Below the pieces are notes generated by a model. That model was not told where the DNA came from, made no database searches, and saw nothing but the letters and a program-made list of their open reading frames with translations. Shown one piece after another: positions 18,392 to 27,170 of a DNA stretch of 64,000 nucleotides. The position numbers and the translations under genes are program-made. This DNA comes from Streptomyces albicerus (lineage in GTDB: Bacteria; Actinomycetota; Actinomycetes; Streptomycetales; Streptomycetaceae): NCBI RefSeq assembly GCF_008905045.1, contig NZ_VWMY01000051.1, positions 20,995 through 84,994 of the forward strand, read 5' to 3'. Each line of letters opens with the position of its first letter. Within the stretch, counting starts at the first letter, position 1.

Positions 18392-18416
18392 CGTATATTT
18401 ACATCGTATACGTACA
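18392..18416. promoter_or_regulatory. Operator-like element 1 upstream of the TetR gene
   Basis: This AT-rich 25-base element, beginning CGTATATTTACAT and ending ACGTACA, matches 21 of 25 bases of a second copy at 19367-19391 in the same orientation. One copy lies upstream of the TetR gene and the other downstream of it, before the next possible start. That is the usual layout for a TetR autoregulator and its target. Binding is inferred, not shown. Confidence 0.5.
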
Positions 18417-18498
18417 CTTTGCGCCCGTAGGTGCATAGAGTCAACACGAGCTCCACCCGAGCGGGACATGGCACGGGCCGATCACCCGGAGGCGAGGC

Positions 18499-19290
18499 AT
18501 GGCCAAGGAGCAGCGGAAGCCGCGACGGAAGGGCGAGGGGGCCGGAGCCGCCCCGGCGCGCCGCGCCAGCGACCGAGGCCGGTACGGCCGGCTGAGCCGG
18601 GAGCGCATGCTGGCCAGCGCCCTCGAGCTGGTGGACCGTGAAGGCCTCTCGGCGCTGAGCATGCGCCGTCTGGGTGCCGAGCTCGACGTCGAGGCAATGG
18701 CGCTCTACCGGTACGCGGCAAGCAAGGACGCCCTCCTGGACGGCCTGGTCGAGGCCGTCCACCTCCAACTGGAGGAACGTCTGGCCGCCGGCCCCGGATC
18801 CACTCCCGGCACGGCGTCCGTCGAGGCTCCCGCATGGCGCACCGAGCTCCACCGGCTCGCGCGGGCGACGTACGAGACCTGCCTGGCCCACCCCCAGGTG
18901 GTGCCGCTGCTCTCCACGCGCATGCTGGCCGTCCCGCTGGCCCGGCGACCGCTCGCAGTCCTGAGGCATCACGAGCGGGTGCTCACCCTGCTTCAGGACG
19001 CCGGACTCGACGCGACCCGTTCCGCCGCCACCTTCCGCGCCTTCACCGGCTGGGTCCTCGGCTACGTGTCCGTGGAACTACAGGCCATGGTGGACAACCC
19101 CGAAGAGCCGGACCCCTCGTTCCGCCTCGGACTGCACAACATGCCACACCAGGAACTGCCCAGGCTCCGGGAAGCCGCCACCACCCTCGCCGAACGGGGC
19201 GGACCGGAGGGCCTGGCCGCCGGACTCGACGCCCTGCTCGATCGTTTCACCCGGGTGGAGGCGGAGCGGGCCCACCGGCCGGACTCCTGA
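18499..19290 (+). CDS. TetR-family transcriptional regulator
   Basis: A 263-residue repressor. The N-terminal DNA-binding helix-turn-helix reads SRERMLASALELVDREGLSA, then LSMRRLGAELDVEAMALYRY and AASKDALLDGLVEA. The C-terminal ligand-binding domain is of the TetR_C type (VPLLSTRMLAVPLARRPLAV, FRAFTGWVLGYVSVELQAM). It starts behind GGAGGCGAGGC. Operator-like repeats at 18392 and 19367 probably bind this protein. Its expected partner, often an efflux pump or oxidoreductase, is not recognisable in the 500 bases downstream. It separates EPS locus 1 from galE. Confidence 0.88.
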   Translation: MAKEQRKPRRKGEGAGAAPARRASDRGRYGRLSRERMLASALELVDREGLSALSMRRLGAELDVEAMALYRYAASKDALLDGLVEAVHLQLEERLAAGPGSTPGTASVEAPAWRTELHRLARATYETCLAHPQVVPLLSTRMLAVPLARRPLAVLRHHERVLTLLQDAGLDATRSAATFRAFTGWVLGYVSVELQAMVDNPEEPDPSFRLGLHNMPHQELPRLREAATTLAERGGPEGLAAGLDALLDRFTRVEAERAHRPDS

Positions 19291-19366
19291 CTGACTCCTC
19301 CGCGTCCCACTCCGGCAAGGCGCCCCCTCAGCAGCCCTTGACGCCTGGAACAAAAAGGCGCAGAGT

Positions 19367-19391
19367 TGTATATATACGTCGTAAACGTACA
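19367..19391. promoter_or_regulatory. Operator-like element 2
   Basis: Begins TGTATATATACGTCG and ends ACGTACA; 21 of 25 positions agree with the element at 18392-18416. A TTGACG lies 23 bases upstream (19339-19344) and could be a -35 box, though no -10 at standard spacing is clear. It precedes the short frame at 19426. Confidence 0.5.
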
Positions 19392-19425
19392 GCGCTCATC
19401 GTCTCTCATTCAGGAGCGTCGAGCC

Positions 19426-19695
19426 ATGGCGCGCAGCCAGCCGGTCAGGGCAGACCTTCTCAAGTCCGAGCATCACCGTGCGCGGGCCTCGGACCGCGAC
19501 GCCCTCCTGAACGCACCCCGCGCGGCCGAACTCCCCCGCCGGAACCAAGCCGCCTCGGGACTGCCCACGTACTTCCTCGTCACCACGCCAAGGCTGCTCC
19601 GGGACGCTCCGGCGACAGCGATCCCCTCGTTGCCGCTCGCCGACGACACCTGCGCCTCGTTCCCGCCATGTCGCACGACCCGTCCTCCGGCCTGA
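19426..19695 (+). CDS. Uncertain short reading frame behind operator-like element 2
   Basis: This is a possible 89-residue product starting MARSQPVRADLLKSEHHRAR, with CAGGAGCG as a fair ribosome-binding site. It has no recognised domain and no membrane segment, and it ends in a low-complexity Pro/Thr stretch. Its main support is position: it is the first frame after an operator-like repeat. It may be the decayed head of the TetR target gene. From 19696 to 19817 I see no gene. Confidence 0.25.
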   Translation: MARSQPVRADLLKSEHHRARASDRDALLNAPRAAELPRRNQAASGLPTYFLVTTPRLLRDAPATAIPSLPLADDTCASFPPCRTTRPPA

Positions 19696-19817
19696 TGATG
19701 ATCACCGGACCGGCGCTCCCATCGACAGCGGCGCACCAGTCCCCCTGTGCATGGGGAGACGTCGTTCTCCCCGTTCACCCGTCGTACGTCGCCGCCGTCC
19801 CGGGCGGGTGAGGCGCA

Positions 19818-20909
19818 GTGAACACGGACCGACGCCAGAAGGCACACGGACCGCCGAGCGCACCGTCAACGATCCTGGTCACCGGCGGAGCCGGCTTCAT
19901 CGGCAGCCACACCTGCGTCGAACTCCTCGACCACGGCTACGAGTTGATCGTGGTCGACGACTACTCCAACAGCACACCTCAGGTCCTGGCCCGCGTGGAA
20001 CGGATCGCCGGCCGTTTCGTCGGGGCCGTCTATGAGCTGGACATCCGTGATCGGCGCGCCCTGTCTGCCGTCTTCGACCGACACTCCGTGGACGCCGTCG
20101 TGCACTTTGCCGCGCACAAGGCTGTGGGCGAGTCGACACGGATGCCCATCGAGTACTACGACACCAACGTCGGCGGCACCACCGCCTTGCTTCGGACCAT
20201 GCACGACCACGGGGTGCACCAGCTCGTGTTCTCCTCCTCCTGCTCGATCTACGGCGATGCCGGACACGGACCGCTCGACGAAGCCACCCCCGCCCGGCCC
20301 ACGAGTCCCTACGCCGCCTCCAAGTGGGTCTGCGAACAGATCCTCGCCGACGTCTGCCACCGGTGCCCCGAGTACACCGTGCTGTGCCTGCGGTACTTCA
20401 ACCCGGCCGGAGCCCACCCGAGCGGACTCCTCGGCGAGGACCCACGCGGCGCACCCGACAACCTCATGCCGTACGTGGCCCAGGTGGCCGTCGGCCGACG
20501 GCCACGACTCCCTGTGTTCGGCGACGACTACCCCACCCCCGACGGGACCGCGATCCGCGACTATCTCCACGTCATGGACACCGTGGAAGCCCACCGCGTG
20601 GCACTCGACCACCTCGCCGACGGGCCGGGCATGCGCGTGTACAACCTGGGTGTCGGCAAGGGAAGTTCGGTCCTCGACGTCGTCGCCGCGTTCTCCGAAG
20701 CCTGCGGCAGACCCATTCCTTACGAAGTCGCGCCCCGACGCCCCGGCGACGCGACCGAACTCGTCGCCGACGCGACCGCCGTGGCACGCGCCTGGGGCTG
20801 GCACCCCACCCGGAACCTCGCCGACATGTGCCGAGACGCCTGGCGGTTCCAGCAGCTCAACCCCAGCGGCTACGCAGGCTCGGCACGGCGCCCGAACACG
20901 AAGGACTGA
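19818..20909 (+). CDS. galE: UDP-glucose 4-epimerase
   Basis: An extended short-chain dehydrogenase that interconverts UDP-glucose and UDP-galactose, supplying UDP-Gal for EPS. The 363-residue product has ILVTGGAGFIGSHTCVELLD for NAD binding, HFAAHKAVGESTRMPIEYYD, FSSSCSIYG with the catalytic Ser region, SPYAASKWVCEQ with the Y-x3-K pair, and RYFNPAGAHPSGLLGEDP, the GalE substrate loop. GTG 19818 is the first start; GalE proper begins about 15 residues later. It stands between the TetR gene and the GGDEF-EAL fusion. Confidence 0.92.
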   Translation: MNTDRRQKAHGPPSAPSTILVTGGAGFIGSHTCVELLDHGYELIVVDDYSNSTPQVLARVERIAGRFVGAVYELDIRDRRALSAVFDRHSVDAVVHFAAHKAVGESTRMPIEYYDTNVGGTTALLRTMHDHGVHQLVFSSSCSIYGDAGHGPLDEATPARPTSPYAASKWVCEQILADVCHRCPEYTVLCLRYFNPAGAHPSGLLGEDPRGAPDNLMPYVAQVAVGRRPRLPVFGDDYPTPDGTAIRDYLHVMDTVEAHRVALDHLADGPGMRVYNLGVGKGSSVLDVVAAFSEACGRPIPYEVAPRRPGDATELVADATAVARAWGWHPTRNLADMCRDAWRFQQLNPSGYAGSARRPNTKD

Positions 20910-21024
20910 TGCCTCCGACGAAGCAGTCACGAGATGCAACGCCCCACCCCCATGCCTAAGATCGAGAAAGACGCCAGACCAAGGAAGATGACCCAGTGGC
21001 CTCCGACGCGGGGAGGCGACGCCA

Positions 21025-24000
21025 ATGCTGCGGGCACATCGGCTGATGGTCGCGTACGGCGTGCTGGTCTCGGCCGCCACGGCCATTTACCTGACCGTCC
21101 CGGCGGCGCGCACCCTGATGTGGGCTGCCATCGGTGTCGCCGGAGTCACCGGTGTGCTCATCGGCGTCCGTGTGCACCGTCCGGCGCACCGGTGGCCGTG
21201 GTGGCTGCTCGCCGCCGGACTGCTCACGTTCGCCGCCGGCGACACCTACTACAACGTGTCCGAGCAGTACTTCGACGCCTCCAACCCGTTCCCGTCCCCG
21301 GCGGACGCCTGCTATCTCGCGACGTACCCTCTCTTCGCCGCCGGTCTCTTCGGCCTCGTCCGGTACCGCTGGACGGGCCGCGACCTGCCCAGCCTGCTGG
21401 ACGCACTGATCGTCACCGCCGGTCTCGCGCTGCCGGTGTGGGTCTTCCTCGTACAGCCGCTCACGCGCCTGGAGGGGCTGACCTGGCAGCAGCGGGCCAT
21501 CAGCATCGCCTACCCGCTGGGGGACGTGCTGGTGCTCGCGCTCCTGGCCCGCCTGCTCGCCCCCAGCCCGATGTCCGGGCGCAACCGCGCCGTGCTGCTC
21601 CTCGTCGTCGGCACCCTGACACTGCTCGGCTTCGACATCGCGTACGGAATTCTGCAGCTCAACGACATGTGGCAGGCCGGAACGCTGCTCGACCTCGGCT
21701 GGATCGTCTTCTACACGGCCTGGGGTCTGGCCGCGCTCCATCCGTCCATGGTCGAGCTGACCGCCTCCATGCAGCAGCGGGAGTCCCTCCTGCCGCCGCC
21801 GCGCCGACTGCTGATGCTCGCCGTGGCGACCCTGATCGCGCCGGGAATCCTGCTCTCTGAAAGCCTCGCGGGCCACGCACCGGACGCGGAAATGATCGCG
21901 GCGTTCTCCGGTGTGCTGTTCCTGCTGGTCATTCTCCGGCTGGCGGGCATGGTCGTGGCCCACCGCAAGGCCGTGGCACGCGAGCTGGCGCTGCGTACGG
22001 CGGCCGCCTCACTGGTGTCGGCCGTGCAGCCGCAGGAGATCGCCGACTCCTGCGACCAGGCGGTCAGCAAACTGTTCGGGCCGAAGGTTCCGCACGCGAC
22101 GCTGCTGCTGTCGGCCGAGCATGCCAGGGACCCGGCGCCGCATCGGACTCGCCTGGTGCCCTCGGCCGATCTCGGAGAGGAGATCGTCGCCGCGCTCGGG
22201 GGCCTGCCCACCGTCTTGGTCTGCCCCATGGTCTCTCCGGACCGGCCGCCGGGCGAACTGCCGGGCGTGCTCCTGGCCGCGGGACCGGAGAAGCACCTCT
22301 CGGAGATGCGCGGCTCACTGGAGATCCTGGCCTCGCACGCCGGTCTGGCCACCGAGCGCATCGCGCTGCGCCAGGAGATCATCCGCCAGGAGAGCGAGGC
22401 GTACTTCCGCACCCTGGTGCGCAAGGCCTCGGACGTCATTCTCATCGTCGAGGACGACAACACGGTGCGGTACGCGAGCCCGTCCTCCCGGGCCGTGTTC
22501 GGCGGCGCACAGCTGGTCGGTACGGCACTTCCGGACCTGGTGGATCCCAGTGACCGGCAGCGGGTGGCCAGAGGGTTCGAGGCCATGCGGAGCGAAGGAC
22601 CGTCCGAGACCCACGACCACTGGTGGGTGCTCCGTGATGGCGGACGCATCGAGGTCGATGTGCGCTGCAGCGATCTGCGCGAGGAACACACCGTGGGCGG
22701 CCTGGTCGTCACCCTGCGGGACGTGACCGATCAGCGCCGCCTGGAGCACGAGTTGACACAGCGGGCCTTCCACGACCCGCTGACCGGTCTACCCAACCGG
22801 ACACTCCTCCTCGAGCGGATCGAGCGCGCGCTGCTGCGCGGCCGGCGCGAGTCGACACTCACCTGTCTGCTCTTCATCGACCTGGACGACTTCAAGGTGG
22901 TCAACGACACGATGGGGCACTCGACCGGCGACGACCTGCTGATCGCCGTCGGCGAGCGCCTGTCGGGGGCCCTGCGCCGCAGCGACACGGCGGCCCGCCT
23001 CGGCGGTGACGAGTTCGCCGTGCTGATGGAGGACGCGAAACAGCCACTCGACGCCGAGCTGCTGGCCGCGCAGGTAGTCCAGACCCTCGGCAGACCGTTC
23101 CACCTGTCCGAGGACTCGGTGAGCGTCTCCGCAAGCGTAGGCGTGGCCACAGCCAAGGACAGCACGGACGCCGAGCAGCTGCTCGGCCACGCCGACCTGG
23201 CTCTCTACGCGGCGAAGACGGCGGGAAAGCGCCAGTGGCGCCGCTTCCAGCCGCGGCTGCGGGTACGGATGGCGGAACGACACCATATGCAGGCCCGCCT
23301 CGACGCCGCGATCGCCGGGGAGGAGTTCTGCCTGCGCTACCAGCCCGTCGTGGACATGGCCACGAGCGTGGTCGTCGGCTTCGAGGCACTCGTCCGCTGG
23401 CCTCACGCCCGGCGCAACCCGGTCCCTCCGGAACAGTTCATCGCCCTCGCCGAGGAGACGGGACACATCACACCGCTGGGCTCCTGGGTCCTGCAGAACG
23501 CCACCTCCGACATCGCGGGTCTGCAGCGGCTGCCGGGGCAGGCTGCCGCGCCGTACATCAGCGTCAACGTGTCCGCCCGGCAGTTCCGGGACACCGGCTT
23601 CCTCGACGAGATACACCAGGCGCTCCGGACTCCCGGGCTGGCCCCGGGGTCACTGAGGCTGGAGGTCACCGAGACGGTGCTGATGCGTCAGGACACACAG
23701 ATCCAGGCGGTGCTGCAATCCCTCCAAGACCTCGGGGTGCACATCGCCGTCGACGACTTCGGCACAGGTTTTTCCTCGCTGCGCTATCTTCGGGATTTCC
23801 CCATCGACGTCCTGAAGATCGACAAGACGTTCATCGACGACATCACACTGGACACCCGGCAGGTCGCACTCGTCGAAGGCATCGTCAGGATGGCCGACAC
23901 GCTGGGCCTGGAGGTGATCGCCGAGGGGATCGAGGACTCCGCACAGCGGGATCTGCTGGCCGGGATGGGGTGCCGGTTCGGGCAGGGCTTTCTGTTCGCG

Positions 24001-25416
24001 CGGCCCATGTCGGTGGAGCAGAGCAAGTTGCTGCTGCGGTACCGAAACGGCAAGCGGATCCCAGCGGGGGCGGAGGGCACGGTGGCAGGCCGGGATCGGG
24101 GCCGGAGCCGAGCCGGCGGACGGAGGGTGGAAACGCTCCCCGCCGTACGGAAGGAGCAGGCCGACATGCCCGCAGCGGAATCCGGACCCCCGGGAGCACG
24201 ACGCGGTGTGCCGGGGAACGATCTCGAACACCTGCGGCAGACCAGCCCCATGAGCGACGCCGTCCTCGACGAGGTGCACGGCCGCCACATCCGCAGCGGA
24301 AGCCACTGGCTGATCGACTTCGCCTCCTGCAACTACCTGGGCTTCGACTGCGATCCGGAGATCATCGACGCGATCGAGCCCGCCGTACGCCGGTGGGGCA
24401 CGCACCCGAGCTGGTCACGGCTGCTCGGCAGTCCACGTCTGTACCCGGAGATCGAGGAACGTCTGGCCGCCCTGCTCGGCGCCCCGGACACCTTGCTGCT
24501 GCCCACAGCCACCCTCATCCACGCCTCGGTGATCCCTGTCCTCGCGGGCCGGGGACATGTCTTCATCGAGGCGACGGCGCACCGGACCGTGTACGACGGC
24601 TGCGTGTCCGCACGTGGACAGGGCGCGACCCTGCGTCGGTTCCACGCCGAATGGCCCGACGAGTTGGACGCCCTGCTGCGCGCCGTGCCGAGCGGTTCAT
24701 CGCGCCTCGTCTGCGTGGACGGCGTCAACAGTATGAGTGGGAACATCCCCGATCTGCCCAGGCTGGCGGACGTCTGCCGCAGCCGGGACGCGACGCTGTA
24801 CATCGACGACACGCATGGCTTCGGCGTCATCGGGGAGCGGGGGCCGCACGAGCCGTGTCCTTACGGGTCGCGCGGCAACGGCGTCGTCCGGCACACGAGT
24901 GAGACGTACGACGGGATCGTACTCGTCGGCGGCTTCTCCAAGGCCTACTCGTCGCTGCTGGCCTTCCTGGCCCTGCCCTCCTGGTTGAAGAACCATCTCA
25001 AGACAGCGGCGGCGCCCTACCTGTACTCGGGGCCCTCGCCGACCGCGTCCCTCGCCACGGCGCTGGCCGGTCTGGAGGTCAACGACCGCCGCGGGGACGG
25101 CATCCGCGCCGAGGTGCACCGCAAGACCGTCCGCGTGCTCGACCATGTGCAGGGTCTTGGCGCGGAAACACTCAACACGGACCGACTGCCGATCGTCGAG
25201 ATCCCCCTGGCCAACTCCGCAGATCTCGACGCGGTCGCCAACTTCCTGTGGGACCAGGGCATTTACGTGACCCTGGCCCCCTACCCCCTGGTTCCGCGCG
25301 ACCGGGTCGGCTTCCGCATCCAGGTCACCGCGCTCAACTCGGACGCGGACATCGGGCGGCTCACCGGCACGCTCACCCGGCTCTCCGGACGCTTCCCGCT
25401 GCGCGCGAGGAGGTGA
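21025..25416 (+). CDS. Fusion: membrane PAS-GGDEF-EAL protein + alpha-oxoamine synthase
   Basis: One open frame of 1463 residues. Residues 1-310 form about ten membrane helices. About 310-450 looks like a GAF-like linker. PAS lies near 455-570 (RTLVRKASDVILIVEDDNTV). GGDEF follows near 575-740, with RLGGDEFAVLMEDA intact. EAL is near 755-1010, with VGFEALVRWPH, DDFGTGFSSLRYLRDFPIDV and EGIEDSAQRDLLAG intact. After about 50 linker residues comes a complete PLP enzyme (residue 1048 on): FASCNYLGFD, SRLLGSPRLYPEIEERLAAL, VDGVNSMSGNIPDL, YIDDTHGFGVIGERG, and GGFSKAYSS with the PLP Lys. The first half could make and break c-di-GMP. The second should join an acyl-CoA to an amino acid. An internal start at 24166 could give the synthase alone. 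Confidence 0.85.
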   Translation: MLRAHRLMVAYGVLVSAATAIYLTVPAARTLMWAAIGVAGVTGVLIGVRVHRPAHRWPWWLLAAGLLTFAAGDTYYNVSEQYFDASNPFPSPADACYLATYPLFAAGLFGLVRYRWTGRDLPSLLDALIVTAGLALPVWVFLVQPLTRLEGLTWQQRAISIAYPLGDVLVLALLARLLAPSPMSGRNRAVLLLVVGTLTLLGFDIAYGILQLNDMWQAGTLLDLGWIVFYTAWGLAALHPSMVELTASMQQRESLLPPPRRLLMLAVATLIAPGILLSESLAGHAPDAEMIAAFSGVLFLLVILRLAGMVVAHRKAVARELALRTAAASLVSAVQPQEIADSCDQAVSKLFGPKVPHATLLLSAEHARDPAPHRTRLVPSADLGEEIVAALGGLPTVLVCPMVSPDRPPGELPGVLLAAGPEKHLSEMRGSLEILASHAGLATERIALRQEIIRQESEAYFRTLVRKASDVILIVEDDNTVRYASPSSRAVFGGAQLVGTALPDLVDPSDRQRVARGFEAMRSEGPSETHDHWWVLRDGGRIEVDVRCSDLREEHTVGGLVVTLRDVTDQRRLEHELTQRAFHDPLTGLPNRTLLLERIERALLRGRRESTLTCLLFIDLDDFKVVNDTMGHSTGDDLLIAVGERLSGALRRSDTAARLGGDEFAVLMEDAKQPLDAELLAAQVVQTLGRPFHLSEDSVSVSASVGVATAKDSTDAEQLLGHADLALYAAKTAGKRQWRRFQPRLRVRMAERHHMQARLDAAIAGEEFCLRYQPVVDMATSVVVGFEALVRWPHARRNPVPPEQFIALAEETGHITPLGSWVLQNATSDIAGLQRLPGQAAAPYISVNVSARQFRDTGFLDEIHQALRTPGLAPGSLRLEVTETVLMRQDTQIQAVLQSLQDLGVHIAVDDFGTGFSSLRYLRDFPIDVLKIDKTFIDDITLDTRQVALVEGIVRMADTLGLEVIAEGIEDSAQRDLLAGMGCRFGQGFLFARPMSVEQSKLLLRYRNGKRIPAGAEGTVAGRDRGRSRAGGRRVETLPAVRKEQADMPAAESGPPGARRGVPGNDLEHLRQTSPMSDAVLDEVHGRHIRSGSHWLIDFASCNYLGFDCDPEIIDAIEPAVRRWGTHPSWSRLLGSPRLYPEIEERLAALLGAPDTLLLPTATLIHASVIPVLAGRGHVFIEATAHRTVYDGCVSARGQGATLRRFHAEWPDELDALLRAVPSGSSRLVCVDGVNSMSGNIPDLPRLADVCRSRDATLYIDDTHGFGVIGERGPHEPCPYGSRGNGVVRHTSETYDGIVLVGGFSKAYSSLLAFLALPSWLKNHLKTAAAPYLYSGPSPTASLATALAGLEVNDRRGDGIRAEVHRKTVRVLDHVQGLGAETLNTDRLPIVEIPLANSADLDAVANFLWDQGIYVTLAPYPLVPRDRVGFRIQVTALNSDADIGRLTGTLTRLSGRFPLRARR
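24149..24168 (+). promoter_or_regulatory. Internal ribosome-binding site and ATG before the synthase part
   Basis: GGAAGGAG (24149-24156) stands 9 bases before an in-frame ATG (24166). This is a near-ideal actinobacterial Shine-Dalgarno inside the open frame, exactly at the junction between the EAL linker and the synthase. It would give a free enzyme of 417 residues, the normal length of the family. It suggests that two genes became joined by loss of a stop codon, or that both products are made. Confidence 0.6.
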
Positions 25417-25423
25417 GCCCGGC

Positions 25424-26167
25424 ATGGTGACCCTCAACGACGACGTGGACTGGGACAGTTGGCCCGTCGCCGATTATCTCGCCGAGAACTACCGCGAGCT
25501 GCACCCCTGTGACGCGGCGGTCATCGCGCACCACTCGGCGTTCTACCGTCGGTTCCCGCCGGGGAGCATCGGCCGTGCCGTGGAGTTCGGCGCCGGACCC
25601 AACCTCTATCCGCTGATGCTCGCGGCCGCCGCCAGCCGCCACATGGACGCCGTCGAGGCAGGGGCGGCGAACGTGGCCTACCTGAAGCAGCAGCTCGACC
25701 ATGGGCCCGAGGCGAGCTGGCTGCCGTTCCATGCCCTGTGCCGACACCACAACCCGGACGTTCCCGCGACTCTGCGGCATACACTGTCGCGCGTGCGCGT
25801 CGTCCACGGTGACGTCCGGGAGCTGGCTCCCGGCGCCTACGACCTTGCGTCCATGCACTTCGTCGCCGAGGGCGTCACCGAGGACTTCGCGGAGTTCACC
25901 GACTTGTGCCGACTGTTCACCCGCTCCGTCGTACCAGGCGGGCATCTGGTCGCCGCCTTCATGGAGAACATGCCCACGTATCGCATCGGCCGCGCGTCAC
26001 AGTGGCCAGGCTGCCCGGTCAACACGGACATCGTCACCGGGGTGTTCGCACCGCTCACCCGGCAACTGTCCGTCACGCGCATCGACGCCGACCCGACCCT
26101 GCCGGACTACGGCCATTCCGGGATGGTGCTGCTCACCGCTGTCGCGGGACCTGCTTCTGCGGGGTGA
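25424..26167 (+). CDS. SAM-dependent methyltransferase
   Basis: A class I methyltransferase of 247 residues. AVEFGAGPNLYPLMLA is the Gly-rich SAM loop, MDAVEAGAANVAYLKQQL follows, then VVHGDVRELAPGAYDLASMH and VVPGGHLVAAFMENMPTYRI. The overall pattern recalls the NNMT/PNMT/TEMT small-molecule group. It starts 7 bases after the synthase stop, behind GAGGAGGTGAGCCCGGC, so it is almost surely co-transcribed. It probably methylates the product of the synthase. After it, up to 26450, I see no gene. Confidence 0.85.
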   Translation: MVTLNDDVDWDSWPVADYLAENYRELHPCDAAVIAHHSAFYRRFPPGSIGRAVEFGAGPNLYPLMLAAAASRHMDAVEAGAANVAYLKQQLDHGPEASWLPFHALCRHHNPDVPATLRHTLSRVRVVHGDVRELAPGAYDLASMHFVAEGVTEDFAEFTDLCRLFTRSVVPGGHLVAAFMENMPTYRIGRASQWPGCPVNTDIVTGVFAPLTRQLSVTRIDADPTLPDYGHSGMVLLTAVAGPASAG

Positions 26168-26452
26168 GCACCGTCTCGACGGCCGCGCCGCATCGATAGA
26201 CGCCCCGCCAACCGACAGGGACGGAACGTCCCCTGGCCGGAGAGCGGAGACCGGCAAGCCCCCGCATCCGGGCCCGCAGGCAACCCACCGCACCGAGTGC
26301 GGACAATTGGAGAGCAGCATGCGTCAGCGCCGCCAACGTCCCTGCGGGGCGGCCGACTCAAGGCCTCGACCAGTGGCACGGCCGTCCCTCGACTCGCCAC
26401 GACCCGCGCAGACGTCGGGCGACTCCGTCACAGGGGCGCGGCCCTCGCGCCG

Positions 26453-26600
26453 CTACCGCGTCACTTCGTCCTCGATCCCACGGACCAGCTCGATGGCCCG
26501 GCCCAGCATGGTGAGTCGCGCATCGAGGGTCCCGCCGACGGGGTAGAAGCGGACGGTGTCGACGCCGGCGTCGCGCCAGACGCGCAGCCGTTCACACCCC
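26453..26600 (-). pseudogene. C-terminal scrap of an LLM-class (F420-type) oxidoreductase
   Basis: The last 46 residues of the minus-strand frame, ERLRVWRDAGVDTVRFYPVG and LDARLTMLGRAIELV, resemble the C-terminal end of luciferase-like monooxygenases. The rest of that gene is absent. It is joined in frame to the integrase scrap, which marks a deletion or recombination junction near 26600-26640. Confidence 0.5.
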
Positions 26601-26638
26601 AGGCCTCGGTTCCGATTAGCGTGGTCGCCAGCACCACA

Positions 26639-27121
26639 TCGTCGCTCGGCCAGCCACATATCCGGCAGGTCGGCCGCCTTGTGCTTGGCGCGGGCCCGCA
26701 GATAACGGCTGACGGCCCGCGCGGTCTTCGGCCCGAACCGCACACGGCGATCCTTGCTGCCCTTGCCGAGGCAGTGGACGGATTCCGTGGTCAGGTCGAT
26801 GTCGTCGAGTGCCAGGTTGCCAACCTCGGAAAGCCACGCCCCTGTATTGCAGTACAGCCGGATGATTGCCTCGTCCCGCAGCTGCACGAAATCCCTGCCC
26901 TTGCAGGTGCCGAGGACCTTCGTGGTCTCCTCGTCATGCCGGGTGGTCTCCGGATAGCTCCCCGACCGCAGCGAGCGGTCCCAGTCCCGCAGGAACCCCG
27001 ACCACGTCCTCGACAGCCCCGTAGTGGTCTTGTCCAGGTCCAGCAGCGGCATCCTCGCAAACCTCCGAGTAAAGGCGTCGATGAGCGGCGTGCTCAACCT
27101 CGAAGATCGGAAACGACCCAT
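26639..27121 (-). pseudogene. Deleted tyrosine recombinase (integrase)
   Basis: The N-terminal segment FARMPLLDLDKTTTGLSRTW, then SGFLRDWDRSLRSGSYPETT, is followed directly by RHDEETTKVLGTCKGRDFVQ. The core-binding domain that normally separates these is missing. The catalytic part keeps RDEAIIRLYCNTGAWLSEVG and GKGSKDRRVRFGPKTA, and stops at DLPDMWLAER. The H-x-x-R and Tyr motifs are gone. The protein cannot be an active recombinase. It starts about 50 bases from a tRNA 3' end, the usual place for an element's integrase. Confidence 0.75.
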
Positions 27122-27125
27122 ACGA

Positions 27126-27165
27126 AAAGGGCCCCCGCAGGTGCTTACCTGCGAAGACCCTTCAC
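27126..27165 (-). terminator. Terminator behind the tRNA-Pro fragment
   Basis: On the minus strand, just after the tRNA 3' end, GCAGGT-AAGC-ACCTGC forms a hairpin extended by GGGTCTTC and GGGGGCCC flanks and followed by TTTTCG. This looks like the native tRNA terminator carried along with the fragment. Confidence 0.55.
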
Positions 27166-27170
27166 ACTGT

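Noticed and set aside
23235..24902. 555-residue frame overlapping the GGDEF-EAL/synthase gene
   Set aside because: It is the +1 frame of a gene whose domains are all intact in the main frame.
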